Assembly: GCF_000830005.1 (NCBI RefSeq)
Contig: NZ_CP010407.1
Location: forward strand, 6,212,001 to 6,276,000
Length of the DNA: 64,000 bases
From: Streptomyces vietnamensis
Lineage (GTDB): Bacteria; Actinomycetota; Actinomycetes; Streptomycetales; Streptomycetaceae
Direction: 5' to 3'
The notes under the pieces are model-generated. The model worked only from the letters and a program-made list of their open reading frames with translations. It ran no database searches and was not told the origin of the DNA. The translations under genes and the position numbers were made by a program. Shown here piece after piece: positions 26,271 through 35,015 of the stretch. Numbering within the stretch: the first letter of the stretch is position 1; the number at the start of each line of letters is the position of its first letter.

Positions 26271-27059
26271 TCACACCCGCCGCAGCACCGCCACGACCTT
26301 GCCGAGGATGGTGGCCTCGTCGCCGGGGATGGGCTGGTACGCCGCGTTGTGCGGGAGCAGCCAGACGTGGCCGTCCTCGCGCTTGAAGCGCTTGACGGTG
26401 GCCTCGCCGTCGAGCATCGCGGCGACGATGTCGCCGTTCTCCGCGACGGGCTGGCGGCGGACGGTGACCCAGTCGCCGTCACAGATGGCGGCCTCGATCA
26501 TCGAGTCGCCGACGACCTTCAGGACGAACAGCTCACCGTCGCCGACCAGCTGGCGGGGGAGGGGGAAGACGTCCTCGACGGACTCCTCGGCCAGGATCGG
26601 ACCACCGGCCGCGATTCGGCCGACCAGGGGGACGTACGACGCGGCCGGCTTGCCGGTGGTGTCCGTCGGCTGGGTGCTCGGCTGGTCGGAGCCGCGGACC
26701 TCGTAGGCGCGGGGCCGGTGGGGGTCGCGGCGGAGGAAGCCCTTGCGCTCGAGCGCCATGAGCTGGTGCGCCACCGAGGAGGTGCTGGAGAGGCCGACCG
26801 CCTGTCCGATCTCCCGCATCGACGGCGGGTAACCGCGCCGCTGGACCGAGTCTCGGATGACTTCGATGACCCTGCGCTGCCGGTCCGTGAGACCGGAGCT
26901 GTCGGCGCGGATGCCTGGAGGTCGCCCGGGGAGGGCGCGGGCGGGTCGCCCGGGCTCCTCGCCGTTCATGCTTGCGTCATTCATGGCGTGCACCGGCTCG
27001 AGTCGGCCCTGGGAGCGGTCCTGGGCGGTGATGGTGGCACTGTCTGCGGTGGTGGTCAC
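26271..27059 (-). CDS. lexA: SOS repressor LexA
   Basis: A 262-residue repressor/self-cleaving protease. The N-terminal winged helix reads [17 protein letters not shown] to [12 protein letters not shown]. The cleavage site is Ala151-Gly152 in RIAAGGP, catalytic Ser186 in VVGDSM and general base Lys223 in TVKRF. GTG 27059 is preferred: it has GAGAGGGG 8 bases upstream, while the internal ATG 26984 (25 codons later, MNDASM) has no ribosome site. A start there would give the shorter LexA often annotated. A LexA box lies 66-81 bases upstream, consistent with autoregulation. nrdR is divergent. Confidence 0.95.
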   Translation of the reverse strand: MTTTADSATITAQDRSQGRLEPVHAMNDASMNGEEPGRPARALPGRPPGIRADSSGLTDRQRRVIEVIRDSVQRRGYPPSMREIGQAVGLSSTSSVAHQLMALERKGFLRRDPHRPRAYEVRGSDQPSTQPTDTTGKPAASYVPLVGRIAAGGPILAEESVEDVFPLPRQLVGDGELFVLKVVGDSMIEAAICDGDWVTVRRQPVAENGDIVAAMLDGEATVKRFKREDGHVWLLPHNAAYQPIPGDEATILGKVVAVLRRV

Positions 27060-27124
27060 GTCGTCGGCCCCTCTCGAATGGTCTCCCTGGCTGGCACAAC
27101 GGTAGTGGCTTTCGAAAGGTTGCG

Positions 27125-27140
27125 CCAAACACACGTTCGA
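27125..27140. promoter_or_regulatory. LexA (SOS) box upstream of lexA
   Basis: CCAAAC-ACAC-GTTCGA matches the actinobacterial/Gram-positive pattern (TCGAAC-N4-GTTCGA): the right half is perfect and the left half has two mismatches. It sits 66-81 bases before the lexA GTG, the right place for autorepression. Confidence 0.75.
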
Positions 27141-27339
27141 GTGAAAATTCGCAGATTGCCTTACGCGCGTATGTGCGGGGGTGTATGAGCCCGCTTGCTC
27201 CGCCGCCCCAAATCGGTCGTTACGGTAGCCTTCGCCGTTGGGTCGCGAGCAACCGGTGCACCTCCCAGTGTGGCACCCGAAGGTGAGGATCCGCGGGAGC
27301 GCCCGCGCCGCGACACGCGGAGGAGTCGAAACCGCCCCA

Positions 27340-27386
27340 ACCCAAGATCTAGTGGTTGGATGGCATCGACCACCCAGGGGTAGTGG
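27340..27386. promoter_or_regulatory. Pair of NrdR boxes
   Basis: Two 16-base sites, ACCCAAGATCTAGTGG (27340-27355) and CACCCAGGGGTAGTGG (27371-27386), separated by 15 bases (31 bp centre to centre). The first matches the consensus acaCwAtATaTwGtgt at most conserved positions; the second keeps the outer C...TaGTGg arms but has a G-rich centre. Paired boxes on the same DNA face with this spacing are the hallmark of NrdR control of ribonucleotide reductase operons. Confidence 0.75.
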
Positions 27387-27495
27387 TCCTCGGTCCGCCG
27401 GGGATGCCCGCATCGCCTATGCTGGTGGTCGCTTCGCAGGGCCTTGACGGGCCGGGCGAGGCTCGTCAGTCGTGCCGTGAGGAGGGTCGGAACCT

Positions 27496-28005
27496 ATGCA
27501 CTGCCCCTTCTGCAGGCACCCCGACAGCCGTGTCGTCGACAGTCGCACCACCGACGACGGGACGTCGATCCGACGCCGCCGCCAGTGCCCCGACTGCTCC
27601 CGTCGTTTCACGACGGTGGAGACGTGCTCGCTCATGGTGGTGAAGCGCTCCGGCGTCACCGAGCCCTTCAGCCGTACCAAGGTCATCTCCGGCGTGCGCA
27701 AGGCGTGCCAGGGGCGACCGGTCACCGAGGACGCCCTCGCCAAGCTCGGCCAGCGGGTCGAGGAGGCGGTGCGCGCCACCGGAAGCGCCGAGCTGACCAC
27801 CCATGACGTGGGCCTGGCCATCCTCGGCCCCTTGCAGGAGCTCGACCTCGTCGCCTACCTGCGCTTCGCGTCCGTGTACAAGGCTTTCGACAGCCTCGAA
27901 GACTTCGAGGCCGCCATCGCGGAGCTCCGCGTGCGGCCTCCCGCTGAGAACCGCGGGACCGGTGCGACCCCTGAGGTCCCCGTTCCCGCCACCGCCGCCG
28001 ACTGA
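27496..28005 (+). CDS. nrdR: Ribonucleotide reductase repressor NrdR
   Basis: A 169-residue repressor. The zinc ribbon uses C3, C6, C31 and C34 (MHCPFC ... [10 protein letters not shown]), followed by an ATP-cone (roughly residues 46-136, starting [16 protein letters not shown]) that senses ATP/dATP. A Pro/Ala tail ends the protein. Start ATG 27496 has GAGGAGGG upstream. It is the first gene of the nrdRJ operon and has paired NrdR boxes in its own promoter region, so it likely represses itself and nrdJ. Confidence 0.96.
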   Translation: MHCPFCRHPDSRVVDSRTTDDGTSIRRRRQCPDCSRRFTTVETCSLMVVKRSGVTEPFSRTKVISGVRKACQGRPVTEDALAKLGQRVEEAVRATGSAELTTHDVGLAILGPLQELDLVAYLRFASVYKAFDSLEDFEAAIAELRVRPPAENRGTGATPEVPVPATAAD

Positions 28006-28013
28006 TCGGCGGA

Positions 28014-28034
28014 CCGGGCCGTTCGACGGCCCGG
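28014..28034. terminator. Hairpin between nrdR and nrdJ (possible attenuator)
   Basis: CCGGGCCG-TTCGA-CGGCCCGG, an 8-bp perfect stem 9 bases after the nrdR stop. There is no T-run. It could reduce read-through into nrdJ or simply stabilise the nrdR mRNA end. Confidence 0.45.
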
Positions 28035-28179
28035 CGACCGGCCGCCGTGCGGCCCGGCAGACGTGCCCCGGGCGACCCTCTGTGGTCCCTGTGGCAGCAG
28101 TACAGAACGACGTACAGAAGACGGTGCCCTGGGACTATCTGGGTGCCAAAGTGTGTTTTGCCCGTATATGGGAGGCGGC

Positions 28180-31071
28180 ATGACAGAGACGGCGAGCGGC
28201 CCGGCACGTGGTTCCCGCACCAAGGGAGCCAAGTCGGCGAGCAAGGGCCTGCGTATCGAGCGCATCCACACCACCCCCGGCGTGCATCCGTACGACGAGG
28301 TGGCCTGGGAGCGCCGTGACGTCGTCATGACCAACTGGCGCGACGGCTCGATCAACTTCGAGCAGCGTGGCGTCGAGTTCCCCGACTTCTGGTCGGTGAA
28401 CGCGGTCAACATCGTCACCAGCAAGTACTTCCGCGGTGCGGTCGGCGCCCCGCAGCGCGAGACCGGTCTCAAGCAGCTCATCGACCGGATCGTGAAGACG
28501 TACACGAAGGCCGGCGAGGACTACGGCTACTTCGCCTCGCCCGCCGACGCCGAGATCTTCGAGCACGAGCTGGCCTACGCCCTCCTGCACCAGATCTTCA
28601 GCTTCAACTCGCCGGTCTGGTTCAACGTCGGCACGCCCCAGCCGCAGCAGGTCTCCGCCTGCTTCATCCTGTCCGTCGACGACTCCATGGAGTCCATCCT
28701 CGACTGGTACAAGGAAGAGGGCATGATCTTCAAGGGCGGCTCCGGCGCCGGCCTGAACCTCTCCCGTATCCGCTCCTCCAAGGAGCTGCTCTCCTCCGGC
28801 GGCAACGCCTCCGGCCCGGTCTCCTTCATGCGCGGCGCCGACGCCTCCGCGGGAACGATCAAGTCGGGCGGCGCCACCCGCCGCGCGGCCAAGATGGTCA
28901 TCCTCGACGTCGACCACCCCGACATCGAGGACTTCATCGAGACCAAGGTCAAGGAGGAGGAGAAGATCCGCGCCCTCCGCGACGCGGGCTTCGACATGGA
29001 CCTGGGCGGCGACGACATCACGTCCGTCCAGTACCAGAACGCCAACAACTCCGTCCGCGTGAACGACACGTTCATGAAGGCCGTCGAGTCCGGCGGGAAG
29101 TTCGGCCTCACCTCGCGCATGACCGGCGAGGTCATCGAGGAGGTCGACGCCAAGGCGCTCTTCCGCAAGATGGCCGAGGCCGCGTGGGCCTGTGCCGACC
29201 CGGGCATCCAGTACGACGACACGATCAACCACTGGCACACCTGCCCCGAGTCCGGCCGCATCAACGGCTCGAACCCGTGCAGCGAGTACATGCACCTGGA
29301 CAACACGTCCTGCAACCTCGCCTCGCTGAACCTGATGAAGTTCCTCAAGGACGACGGCAAGGGCAACCAGTCCTTCGACGTCGAGCGCTTCGCCAAGGTC
29401 GTCGAGCTCGTCATCACCGCGATGGACATCTCCATCTGCTTCGCCGACTTCCCCACCCAGAAGATCGGCGAGAACACCCGCGCCTACCGCCAGCTCGGCA
29501 TCGGCTACGCCAACCTCGGCGCCCTGCTGATGGCGACCGGCCACGCGTACGACTCCGACGGCGGCCGCGCCCTCGCCGGCGCCATCACCTCCCTGATGAC
29601 CGGCACCTCGTACAAGCGCTCCGCCGAGCTCGCCGCGGTCGTCGGCCCGTACGACGGTTACGCCCTCAACGCCGAGCCGCACCAGCGCGTCATGCGGCAG
29701 CACGCCGACGAGAACACCAAGGCCGTCCGCATGGACGACCTGGACTCGCCGATCTGGGCCGCCGCCACGGAGGCCTGGCAGGACGTGATCCGCCTCGGCG
29801 CCAAGAACGGCTTCCGCAACGCCCAGGCCTCGGTCATCGCCCCGACCGGCACCATCGGTCTCGCGATGTCCTGCGACACCACCGGCCTCGAGCCCGACCT
29901 CGCCCTGGTCAAGTTCAAGAAGCTCGTCGGCGGCGGCTCGATGCAGATCGTCAACGGCACCGTCCCGCAGGCCCTGCGCCGCCTGGGCTACCAGGAGGAG
30001 CAGATCGAGGCGATCGTCGCCCACATCGCCGAGCACGGCAACGTGATCGACGCCCCCGGCCTGAAGACCGAGCACTACGAGGTCTTCGACTGCGCCATGG
30101 GCGAGCGCTCCATCTCCGCGATGGGCCACGTCCGCATGATGGCCGCCATCCAGCCGTGGATCTCGGGCGCTCTCTCCAAGACCGTGAACCTGCCGGAGAC
30201 GGCCACGGTCGAGGACGTCGAGGAGGTCTACTTCGAGGCCTGGAAGATGGGCGTCAAGGCGCTCGCGATCTACCGCGACAACTGCAAGGTCGGCCAGCCG
30301 CTCTCCGCCAAGAAGAAGGAGGAGGAGAAGGCCGAGGTCACCGCGAAGTCCGAGGCGACGATCCGCGAGGCCGTCGAGAAGGTCGTCGAGTACCGTCCGG
30401 TCCGCAAGCGCCTGCCCAAGGGCCGCCCGGGGATCACCACCTCCTTCACCGTCGGCGGCGCCGAGGGCTACATGACCGCCAACTCCTACCCGGACGACGG
30501 TCTCGGCGAGGTCTTCCTGAAGATGTCCAAGCAGGGCTCCACCCTCGCCGGCATGATGGACGCCTTCTCCATCGCCGTCTCCGTCGGCCTGCAGTACGGC
30601 GTCCCGCTGGAGACCTACGTCTCGAAGTTCACCAACATGCGCTTCGAGCCGGCCGGCATGACGGACGACCCGGACGTGCGGATGGCGCAGTCGATCGTCG
30701 ACTACATCTTCCGCCGACTGGCGCTGGACTTCCTGCCCTTCGAGACCCGCTCCGCCCTCGGCATCCACTCGGCCGAGGAGCGTCAGCGCCACCTGGAGAC
30801 GGGTTCGTACGAGCCCGCCGAGGACGAGGTCGACGTCGAGGGCCTGGCCCAGTCCGCCCCCGTCAGCCACGAGCTGAAGGCCGTGGCCGCCCCTGTGGCG
30901 AAGGTCGAGGTCCCGGCCCCGAAGCAGGCCCACACCTCCGCGGAGCTCGTCGAGATGCAGCTCGGCATCAGCGCCGACGCCCCGCTCTGCTTCTCCTGCG
31001 GCACGAAGATGCAGCGGGCCGGCTCCTGCTACATCTGCGAGGGCTGCGGCTCGACCAGCGGCTGCAGCTGA
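28180..31071 (+). CDS. nrdJ: Class II (adenosylcobalamin-dependent) ribonucleotide reductase
   Basis: A 963-residue vitamin-B12-dependent reductase that makes deoxynucleotides independently of oxygen. Landmarks: FNSPVWFNVG, SACFILSVDDSM, GGSGAGLNLSRIRS, NPCSEYMHLDNTSCNLASLNL with the active-site cysteine region, ASVIAPTGTIGLAMSCDTTGLEP. The C-terminus carries CFSCGTKMQRAGSCYICEGC, a Cys pair set that probably relays electrons and binds zinc. Start ATG 28180 has GGGAGG. No cobalamin riboswitch is evident in the 174 bases before it. A strong terminator follows. Confidence 0.96.
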   Translation: MTETASGPARGSRTKGAKSASKGLRIERIHTTPGVHPYDEVAWERRDVVMTNWRDGSINFEQRGVEFPDFWSVNAVNIVTSKYFRGAVGAPQRETGLKQLIDRIVKTYTKAGEDYGYFASPADAEIFEHELAYALLHQIFSFNSPVWFNVGTPQPQQVSACFILSVDDSMESILDWYKEEGMIFKGGSGAGLNLSRIRSSKELLSSGGNASGPVSFMRGADASAGTIKSGGATRRAAKMVILDVDHPDIEDFIETKVKEEEKIRALRDAGFDMDLGGDDITSVQYQNANNSVRVNDTFMKAVESGGKFGLTSRMTGEVIEEVDAKALFRKMAEAAWACADPGIQYDDTINHWHTCPESGRINGSNPCSEYMHLDNTSCNLASLNLMKFLKDDGKGNQSFDVERFAKVVELVITAMDISICFADFPTQKIGENTRAYRQLGIGYANLGALLMATGHAYDSDGGRALAGAITSLMTGTSYKRSAELAAVVGPYDGYALNAEPHQRVMRQHADENTKAVRMDDLDSPIWAAATEAWQDVIRLGAKNGFRNAQASVIAPTGTIGLAMSCDTTGLEPDLALVKFKKLVGGGSMQIVNGTVPQALRRLGYQEEQIEAIVAHIAEHGNVIDAPGLKTEHYEVFDCAMGERSISAMGHVRMMAAIQPWISGALSKTVNLPETATVEDVEEVYFEAWKMGVKALAIYRDNCKVGQPLSAKKKEEEKAEVTAKSEATIREAVEKVVEYRPVRKRLPKGRPGITTSFTVGGAEGYMTANSYPDDGLGEVFLKMSKQGSTLAGMMDAFSIAVSVGLQYGVPLETYVSKFTNMRFEPAGMTDDPDVRMAQSIVDYIFRRLALDFLPFETRSALGIHSAEERQRHLETGSYEPAEDEVDVEGLAQSAPVSHELKAVAAPVAKVEVPAPKQAHTSAELVEMQLGISADAPLCFSCGTKMQRAGSCYICEGCGSTSGCS

Positions 31072-31077
31072 CGCCGG

Positions 31078-31166
31078 CCGGTGCGCTGAGCGGCGGAAGT
31101 CGCTGAGCGCACCGGATCGCCCGTCAGATCGCCTGTGAGGGGGCGCCGACCACCGGTCGGCGCCCC
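31078..31166. terminator. Double hairpin with T-run after nrdJ
   Basis: Two hairpins in series: CCGGTGCGCT/AGCGCACCGG (31078-31115) and GGGGCGCCGACC-ACC-GGTCGGCGCCCC (31140-31166) followed by TTTT. The second is a textbook intrinsic terminator and also serves the convergent TerD gene. Confidence 0.93.
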
Positions 31167-31184
31167 TTTTCGCCTGCGCCGGGT

Positions 31185-31715
31185 TCAGGCCGGCGCGGAG
31201 CCCAGGAGCGTGCCGAAGGTCTGCGGGTCGGCGTCGAAGCCGCGGCTGATCGAGCGGTACGACCAGCCGTCCGCTCCGTCGCGGGTGAACTCCACGACCG
31301 TCGCCGAACGGGCCCCGGGGACGTCCGCGAAGTCGTGGGTCAGCAGGTCGGTGTAGCCCTCGCGGACCCGTATGCCCGTGTTCGCTATGTCGCCGAAGGT
31401 CAGCCGCCCGCCGCCCTGCTGTATGGCCACGCCCACCACCACCCGCGCGTACCGCGGGTCCAGCCGGTCCAGTTCCAGCGTCATGGCCTCGTCATAGCCG
31501 AATCCCTGGCCCGTGCGACTGTCGCGGTGGAGCGTGATCGTGCCGTCCGGGGAGCGGCTGCCGAAGTGCACCAGGTGGGCCGGCGCGCCGTACGGATCCC
31601 CCGTGGGGAAGACCCCGGCGACCAGATCCAGGTCGTGGGCCGGCATGCCGGTCGGCGCGGGGTCCCACTTGAGCGTGACCTCGACGCGTCCCACCCCTTT
31701 GTTGAGTCCGCTCAT
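31185..31715 (-). CDS. TerD-family protein
   Basis: A 176-residue calcium-binding TerD/TerZ-type protein of the tellurite/stress group. It starts MSGLNKGVGRVEVTLKWDP and carries DLDLVAGVFP, GYDEAMTLELDRLDP and FTRDGADGWSYRSI, which match the beta-sandwich TerD fold. The usual TerD Ca-binding acidic clusters are only partly kept. ATG 31715 follows GAGAGGGGAAG. It is alone rather than in a ter operon, as most Streptomyces single TerD genes are. It diverges from the acetyltransferase gene 142 bases away. Confidence 0.85.
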   Translation of the reverse strand: MSGLNKGVGRVEVTLKWDPAPTGMPAHDLDLVAGVFPTGDPYGAPAHLVHFGSRSPDGTITLHRDSRTGQGFGYDEAMTLELDRLDPRYARVVVGVAIQQGGGRLTFGDIANTGIRVREGYTDLLTHDFADVPGARSATVVEFTRDGADGWSYRSISRGFDADPQTFGTLLGSAPA

Positions 31716-31857
31716 GGTGCTTCCCCTCTCCGCGCGCGCCCCCGCGCGCGCCTCGCCTCGTACCGTCGCCCCGTTCAAAAGCCCTTGGTCGTGGGCCGAT
31801 TGCTCATGGTGTCATGTGCCTACGACAGAGGACCCGGCGCTTGAGGGGGAGAGCGGT

Positions 31858-32688
31858 TTGTGGAGCGGTGACGAGCTGGATCTCGACGCATATCTGGCCA
31901 GAATCGGATACGACATCGAGCGGGACGGAGAACTCGCCCCTGATCTGCGGACCTTGACGGCCCTTCATCGGGCGCACGCCTCGGCCATTCCCTTCGAGAA
32001 TCTCGACGTCGCCCTGGGAAGGCCGATACCCCTGGACCTGAAGAGCCTTCAGGCCAAGCTCGTCGAGCGGCGCCGGGGAGGCTACTGCTACGAGCAGAAC
32101 TCCCTCTTGGCGGCGGCCCTCGAACGGATCGGTTTCCACGTGGCGGGCCGCGGCGCGCGCAACCGCTCGCGGGGTGCGGCGCTTCCGCCGGTCACCCACG
32201 CGCTCCTCGTGGTGACGGTCGAGGGCGAACAGTGGCTCGCCGACGTCGGGTTCGGCTGGCAGGGGCCGCTGGAGCCCGTGCCGCTCCGGGACGGCGTGCG
32301 GGTGGAGCAGGACGGCTGGACGTTCGGCATCGGCGTCGAGGACGACGGCATCCATGTGCTGCGCTCATTGCGGGCGACGGGCTGGATGGACGTGTACGCG
32401 TTCTCGCCGCAGACGTACCAGCCCGGTGACTTCACCGTCCTGAACCACTACAGCTCCAGCCATCCGCAGTCACGTTTCCTCGGCCAGGTCGTGGCCCAGA
32501 GGCCGGGCATGGACGTGCGGAGATCACTGCTGCGCGAGACGCTCTCGCTCGTGCGCGCGGACGGATCCGTCGAGGAACGGATCGTGACGGCCGACGAGTT
32601 GGCCGCGACGCTGGAGGCCGAGTTCGGGATCGAACTGGACGCCGAGGAGCGCGCGGGACTGGAACGCGTGCACGCGGCGGGAGTCTGA
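31858..32688 (+). CDS. Arylamine N-acetyltransferase
   Basis: A 276-residue NAT family enzyme transferring acetyl from acetyl-CoA to arylamines or hydrazines. The protease-like triad is C77 in RRGGYCYEQN, H114 in PVTHALLV and D129 in LADVGFG. TTG 31858 is preferred because GAGGGGGAG lies 6 bases before it; GTG 31816 (14 codons upstream, no ribosome site) is the alternative. It may act in xenobiotic defence or as an amide-forming tailoring enzyme; no biosynthetic genes adjoin it. Confidence 0.87.
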   Translation: MWSGDELDLDAYLARIGYDIERDGELAPDLRTLTALHRAHASAIPFENLDVALGRPIPLDLKSLQAKLVERRRGGYCYEQNSLLAAALERIGFHVAGRGARNRSRGAALPPVTHALLVVTVEGEQWLADVGFGWQGPLEPVPLRDGVRVEQDGWTFGIGVEDDGIHVLRSLRATGWMDVYAFSPQTYQPGDFTVLNHYSSSHPQSRFLGQVVAQRPGMDVRRSLLRETLSLVRADGSVEERIVTADELAATLEAEFGIELDAEERAGLERVHAAGV

Positions 32689-32718
32689 CGGGGTCTGCCG
32701 GGGCGCTCTCCGGGCCCG

Positions 32719-32724
32719 TACGAT
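32719..32724 (+). promoter_or_regulatory. Candidate -10 element, leaderless type
   Basis: TACGAT lies 6 bases before the GTG at 32731 and no Shine-Dalgarno is present. Confidence 0.45.
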
Positions 32725-32730
32725 GGCGCG

Positions 32731-33336
32731 GTGCTGGTCAAGTGGATTCGCTGCACCGTGGTGGACCGTCGAGGGTTCGAGCGGGGACAGCGGAAATGGG
32801 CGGGGCTGCTCGGTGAGCCGGGATTCCGGGGACAGGGCGGCGGGTGGAGCCGGGGTCGCCCGGACGTCGCCCATGTCTTCGCGTTCTGGGAGAGCCGGGC
32901 CTTCTACGACTCGTTCATGGCGCGGTCGCACGATCGTCTGGCGGCCGCGCAGGTGGGCACGTTCAAGGACATCCAGGTCAAGCTCTTCGACCACCGCTTC
33001 GACGTGAAGACCGGCTTCGAGCCGCGCTTCGCCGACGCCGACGTGGCGCGGGTGGCGCACTGCCGGGTCCACGAGGACCGCGCCGAGCACTTCGCGCTCA
33101 TGCAGGAGAAGGTGTGGAACCCGGCCATGGCCGGGTCGCCCGGCATGCTGCGGGGCCTGTTCGGCGAGGCGCCCGGCAGTGAGTTCCTGGTGCTCTCGAT
33201 GTGGCAGTCCGCCGCCGAGCACGGAAAGTACCGGGTCGAGCGCGTGGAGCGGCTCGGGCTGCGGGCCCGTACCGCGGCCGACGTGGCGGCCCTGAACGGG
33301 GACGTGGTGCAGCTCGAACCGACCTGGACGGTCTGA
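32731..33336 (+). CDS. YdbC-like (DUF4937) protein
   Basis: A 201-residue protein with two repeated antibiotic-biosynthesis-monooxygenase-like ferredoxin folds: KWIRCTVVDRRGFERGQ ... VAHVFAFWESRAFYDSFM and VAHCRVHEDRAEHFALMQ ... FLVLSMWQSAAEHGKY. This matches the YdbC/DUF4937 group, whose function is unknown. GTG 32731 is chosen for the -10-like hexamer at 6 bases. It lies between the NAT and histidine phosphatase genes without obvious operon links. Confidence 0.75.
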   Translation: MLVKWIRCTVVDRRGFERGQRKWAGLLGEPGFRGQGGGWSRGRPDVAHVFAFWESRAFYDSFMARSHDRLAAAQVGTFKDIQVKLFDHRFDVKTGFEPRFADADVARVAHCRVHEDRAEHFALMQEKVWNPAMAGSPGMLRGLFGEAPGSEFLVLSMWQSAAEHGKYRVERVERLGLRARTAADVAALNGDVVQLEPTWTV

Positions 33337-33422
33337 GCCCGCCGACGTCCCACCGGGCCGGGCGCCTACCCCGGATGGACTCCGGGCACCACCTCGGCTG
33401 CGCCTGCCGGAGAGGGGCGATC

Positions 33423-33428
33423 TAGGGT
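33423..33428 (+). promoter_or_regulatory. Candidate -10 element, leaderless type
   Basis: TAGGGT lies 6 bases before ATG 33435. The intervening CGGGGT is not a convincing ribosome site at that distance. Confidence 0.45.
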
Positions 33429-33434
33429 CGGGGT

Positions 33435-34094
33435 ATGGCAAGACCGCGGCGCATCGTCCTCGTACGGCACGGAGAGTCCGAGGGCAATGTCGATGACACG
33501 GTGTACGAACGGGAGCCCGACCACGCCCTGAGGCTGACCGAGACCGGGTGGCGGCAGGCGGAGGAGACGGGGGAGCGGCTGCGGGAGCTCTTCGGGGAGG
33601 AGCCGGTCAGCGTCTACGTCTCGCCGTACCGCCGCACCCACGAGACCCTCCGGGCCTTCCGGCTCCCCGCGGAGCAGGTCCGGGTGCGGGAGGAGCCGAG
33701 GCTGCGGGAGCAGGACTGGGGCAACTGGCAGGAACGGGAGGACGTACGCCTGCAGAAGGCCTACCGGGACGCGTACGGGCACTTCTTCTACCGCTTCGCG
33801 CAGGGCGAGTCCGGTGCCGACGTCTACGACCGCGTCGGTGCCTTCCTGGAGAGCCTGTACCGCAGCTTCGAGGCGCCCGACCATCCGCCCAACGTCCTGC
33901 TCGTCACCCACGGGCTGACCATGCGGCTGTTCTGCATGCGCTGGTTCCACTGGACCGTCGCGGACTTCGAGTCGCTGTCGAACCCCGGCAACGCCGAGAC
34001 CCGCATGCTCCTGCTCGGGGAGGACGGCCGATACCGCCTGGACCGGCCGTTCGAACGCTGGCGTACCCCGGAACCGTACGGCCCCACCGGATAG
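33435..34094 (+). CDS. Histidine phosphatase family protein
   Basis: A 219-residue phosphoglycerate-mutase-like phosphatase. The catalytic RHG is in IVLVRHGESEGN, the first arginine pair in VSPYRRTHETL, the general acid region in REQDWGNWQ and the second catalytic His in LVTHGLTMR. Sequence resembles the broad-specificity actinobacterial group rather than glycolytic GpmA. Its stop (34092-34094) overlaps the -10-like hexamer of the next gene. Confidence 0.88.
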   Translation: MARPRRIVLVRHGESEGNVDDTVYEREPDHALRLTETGWRQAEETGERLRELFGEEPVSVYVSPYRRTHETLRAFRLPAEQVRVREEPRLREQDWGNWQEREDVRLQKAYRDAYGHFFYRFAQGESGADVYDRVGAFLESLYRSFEAPDHPPNVLLVTHGLTMRLFCMRWFHWTVADFESLSNPGNAETRMLLLGEDGRYRLDRPFERWRTPEPYGPTG

Positions 34095-34106
34095 AGTGGC
34101 AGACCG

Positions 34107-35015
34107 ATGACCGCTGACTCCTCACCCGACCGGCGCTTCGACCGCGCCCTGGCCAGCCTGCGCGGGCTGTCCGTGGGAGACGCCCTGGGCTCCCAGTTCT
34201 TCGTACCCGCCCACTACCCCCTGCTGAAGCGGCGCGAGCTGCCCGCCGGCCCCTGGCAGTGGACCGACGACACCGAGATGGCCTGCTCCGTCCTGGCCGT
34301 CCTCGTCCAGCACGCCCGGATCGACCAGGACGCCCTGGCCCTGTCCTTCGCACAGCACCACGACTTCGACCGGGGCTACGGCCCGGCGGTCAACCGGATG
34401 CTCCGGCTCATCCGGGAGGGCGGCGACTGGCGGGAACTGGCCGCCGCGCTCTTCAACGGGCAGGGATCCTGGGGCAACGGCGCCGCGATGCGGATCGCGC
34501 CGCTGGGAGCCTGGTACGCCGACGACCCCGAGCAGGCGACCCACCAGGCCGAGATCTCGGCGTACACCACCCACCAGCACCGGGAGGCCGTGGTGGGAGC
34601 CATGGCCGTCGCCGCCGCGGCCGCGATCGCCGCCGACCCTGCCGGACCGCCCACGCCCGAGGCGCTGCTCGACGGGGTCATCGCCCTGGTGCCGCGCAGC
34701 GCGGTCGGTGCGGGCCTGCGCAGGGCCCGCGACATGCTCGACTACGGAGACGCGAGCACGGTCGCCGCGGTGCTGGGCAGCGGACGGCGGACGAGCGCCC
34801 ACGACACGGTCCCCTTCGCGCTCTGGTCGGCCGCGCGCGGGCTCGGCGACTTCGAGCGGGTGTTCTGGACGACCGCGCAGGTCGGCGGCGACGTCGACAC
34901 GACCTGCGCCATCGCCGGAGGCGTGGTCGCCTCCACGGCGGCCGGTGCGCCGCCGGCGGACTGGCTGCGGCAGACCGAGGAGCTTCCGGGGTGGGTCCCG
35001 GACGGGGCGGTCTGA
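34107..35015 (+). CDS. ADP-ribosylglycohydrolase family protein
   Basis: A 302-residue DraG/ARH-type hydrolase. It has GLSVGDALGSQF, the metal ligands WTDDTEMA near residue 52-57, GSWGNGAAMRIAPLG, and the distal VGGDVDTTCAIAGG metal site. Substrates of this family are ADP-ribosyl-arginine or related N-glycosides; which one is unknown. ATG 34107 follows TAGAGT at 34092-34097 by 9 bases. Its 3' end is incorporated in a five-copy 27-bp repeat that runs into the terminator. Confidence 0.85.
   Translation: MTADSSPDRRFDRALASLRGLSVGDALGSQFFVPAHYPLLKRRELPAGPWQWTDDTEMACSVLAVLVQHARIDQDALALSFAQHHDFDRGYGPAVNRMLRLIREGGDWRELAAALFNGQGSWGNGAAMRIAPLGAWYADDPEQATHQAEISAYTTHQHREAVVGAMAVAAAAAIAADPAGPPTPEALLDGVIALVPRSAVGAGLRRARDMLDYGDASTVAAVLGSGRRTSAHDTVPFALWSAARGLGDFERVFWTTAQVGGDVDTTCAIAGGVVASTAAGAPPADWLRQTEELPGWVPDGAV

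Larger units (their letters stand above)
27060..27495. promoter_or_regulatory. lexA-nrdR divergent promoter region
   Basis: This 436-base gap holds the lexA control region (LexA box) on one side and paired NrdR boxes on the other. It is locally AT-richer near 27100-27190. CCTATGCTGG at 27415-27424 contains TATGCT, a plausible nrdR -10, downstream of the NrdR boxes. Confidence 0.6.

Noticed and set aside
28006..28179. Cobalamin riboswitch before nrdJ
   Set aside because: The 174-base gap has only a short hairpin and no B12-box-like conserved core; the known riboswitch in Streptomyces precedes the class I operon, not nrdJ.
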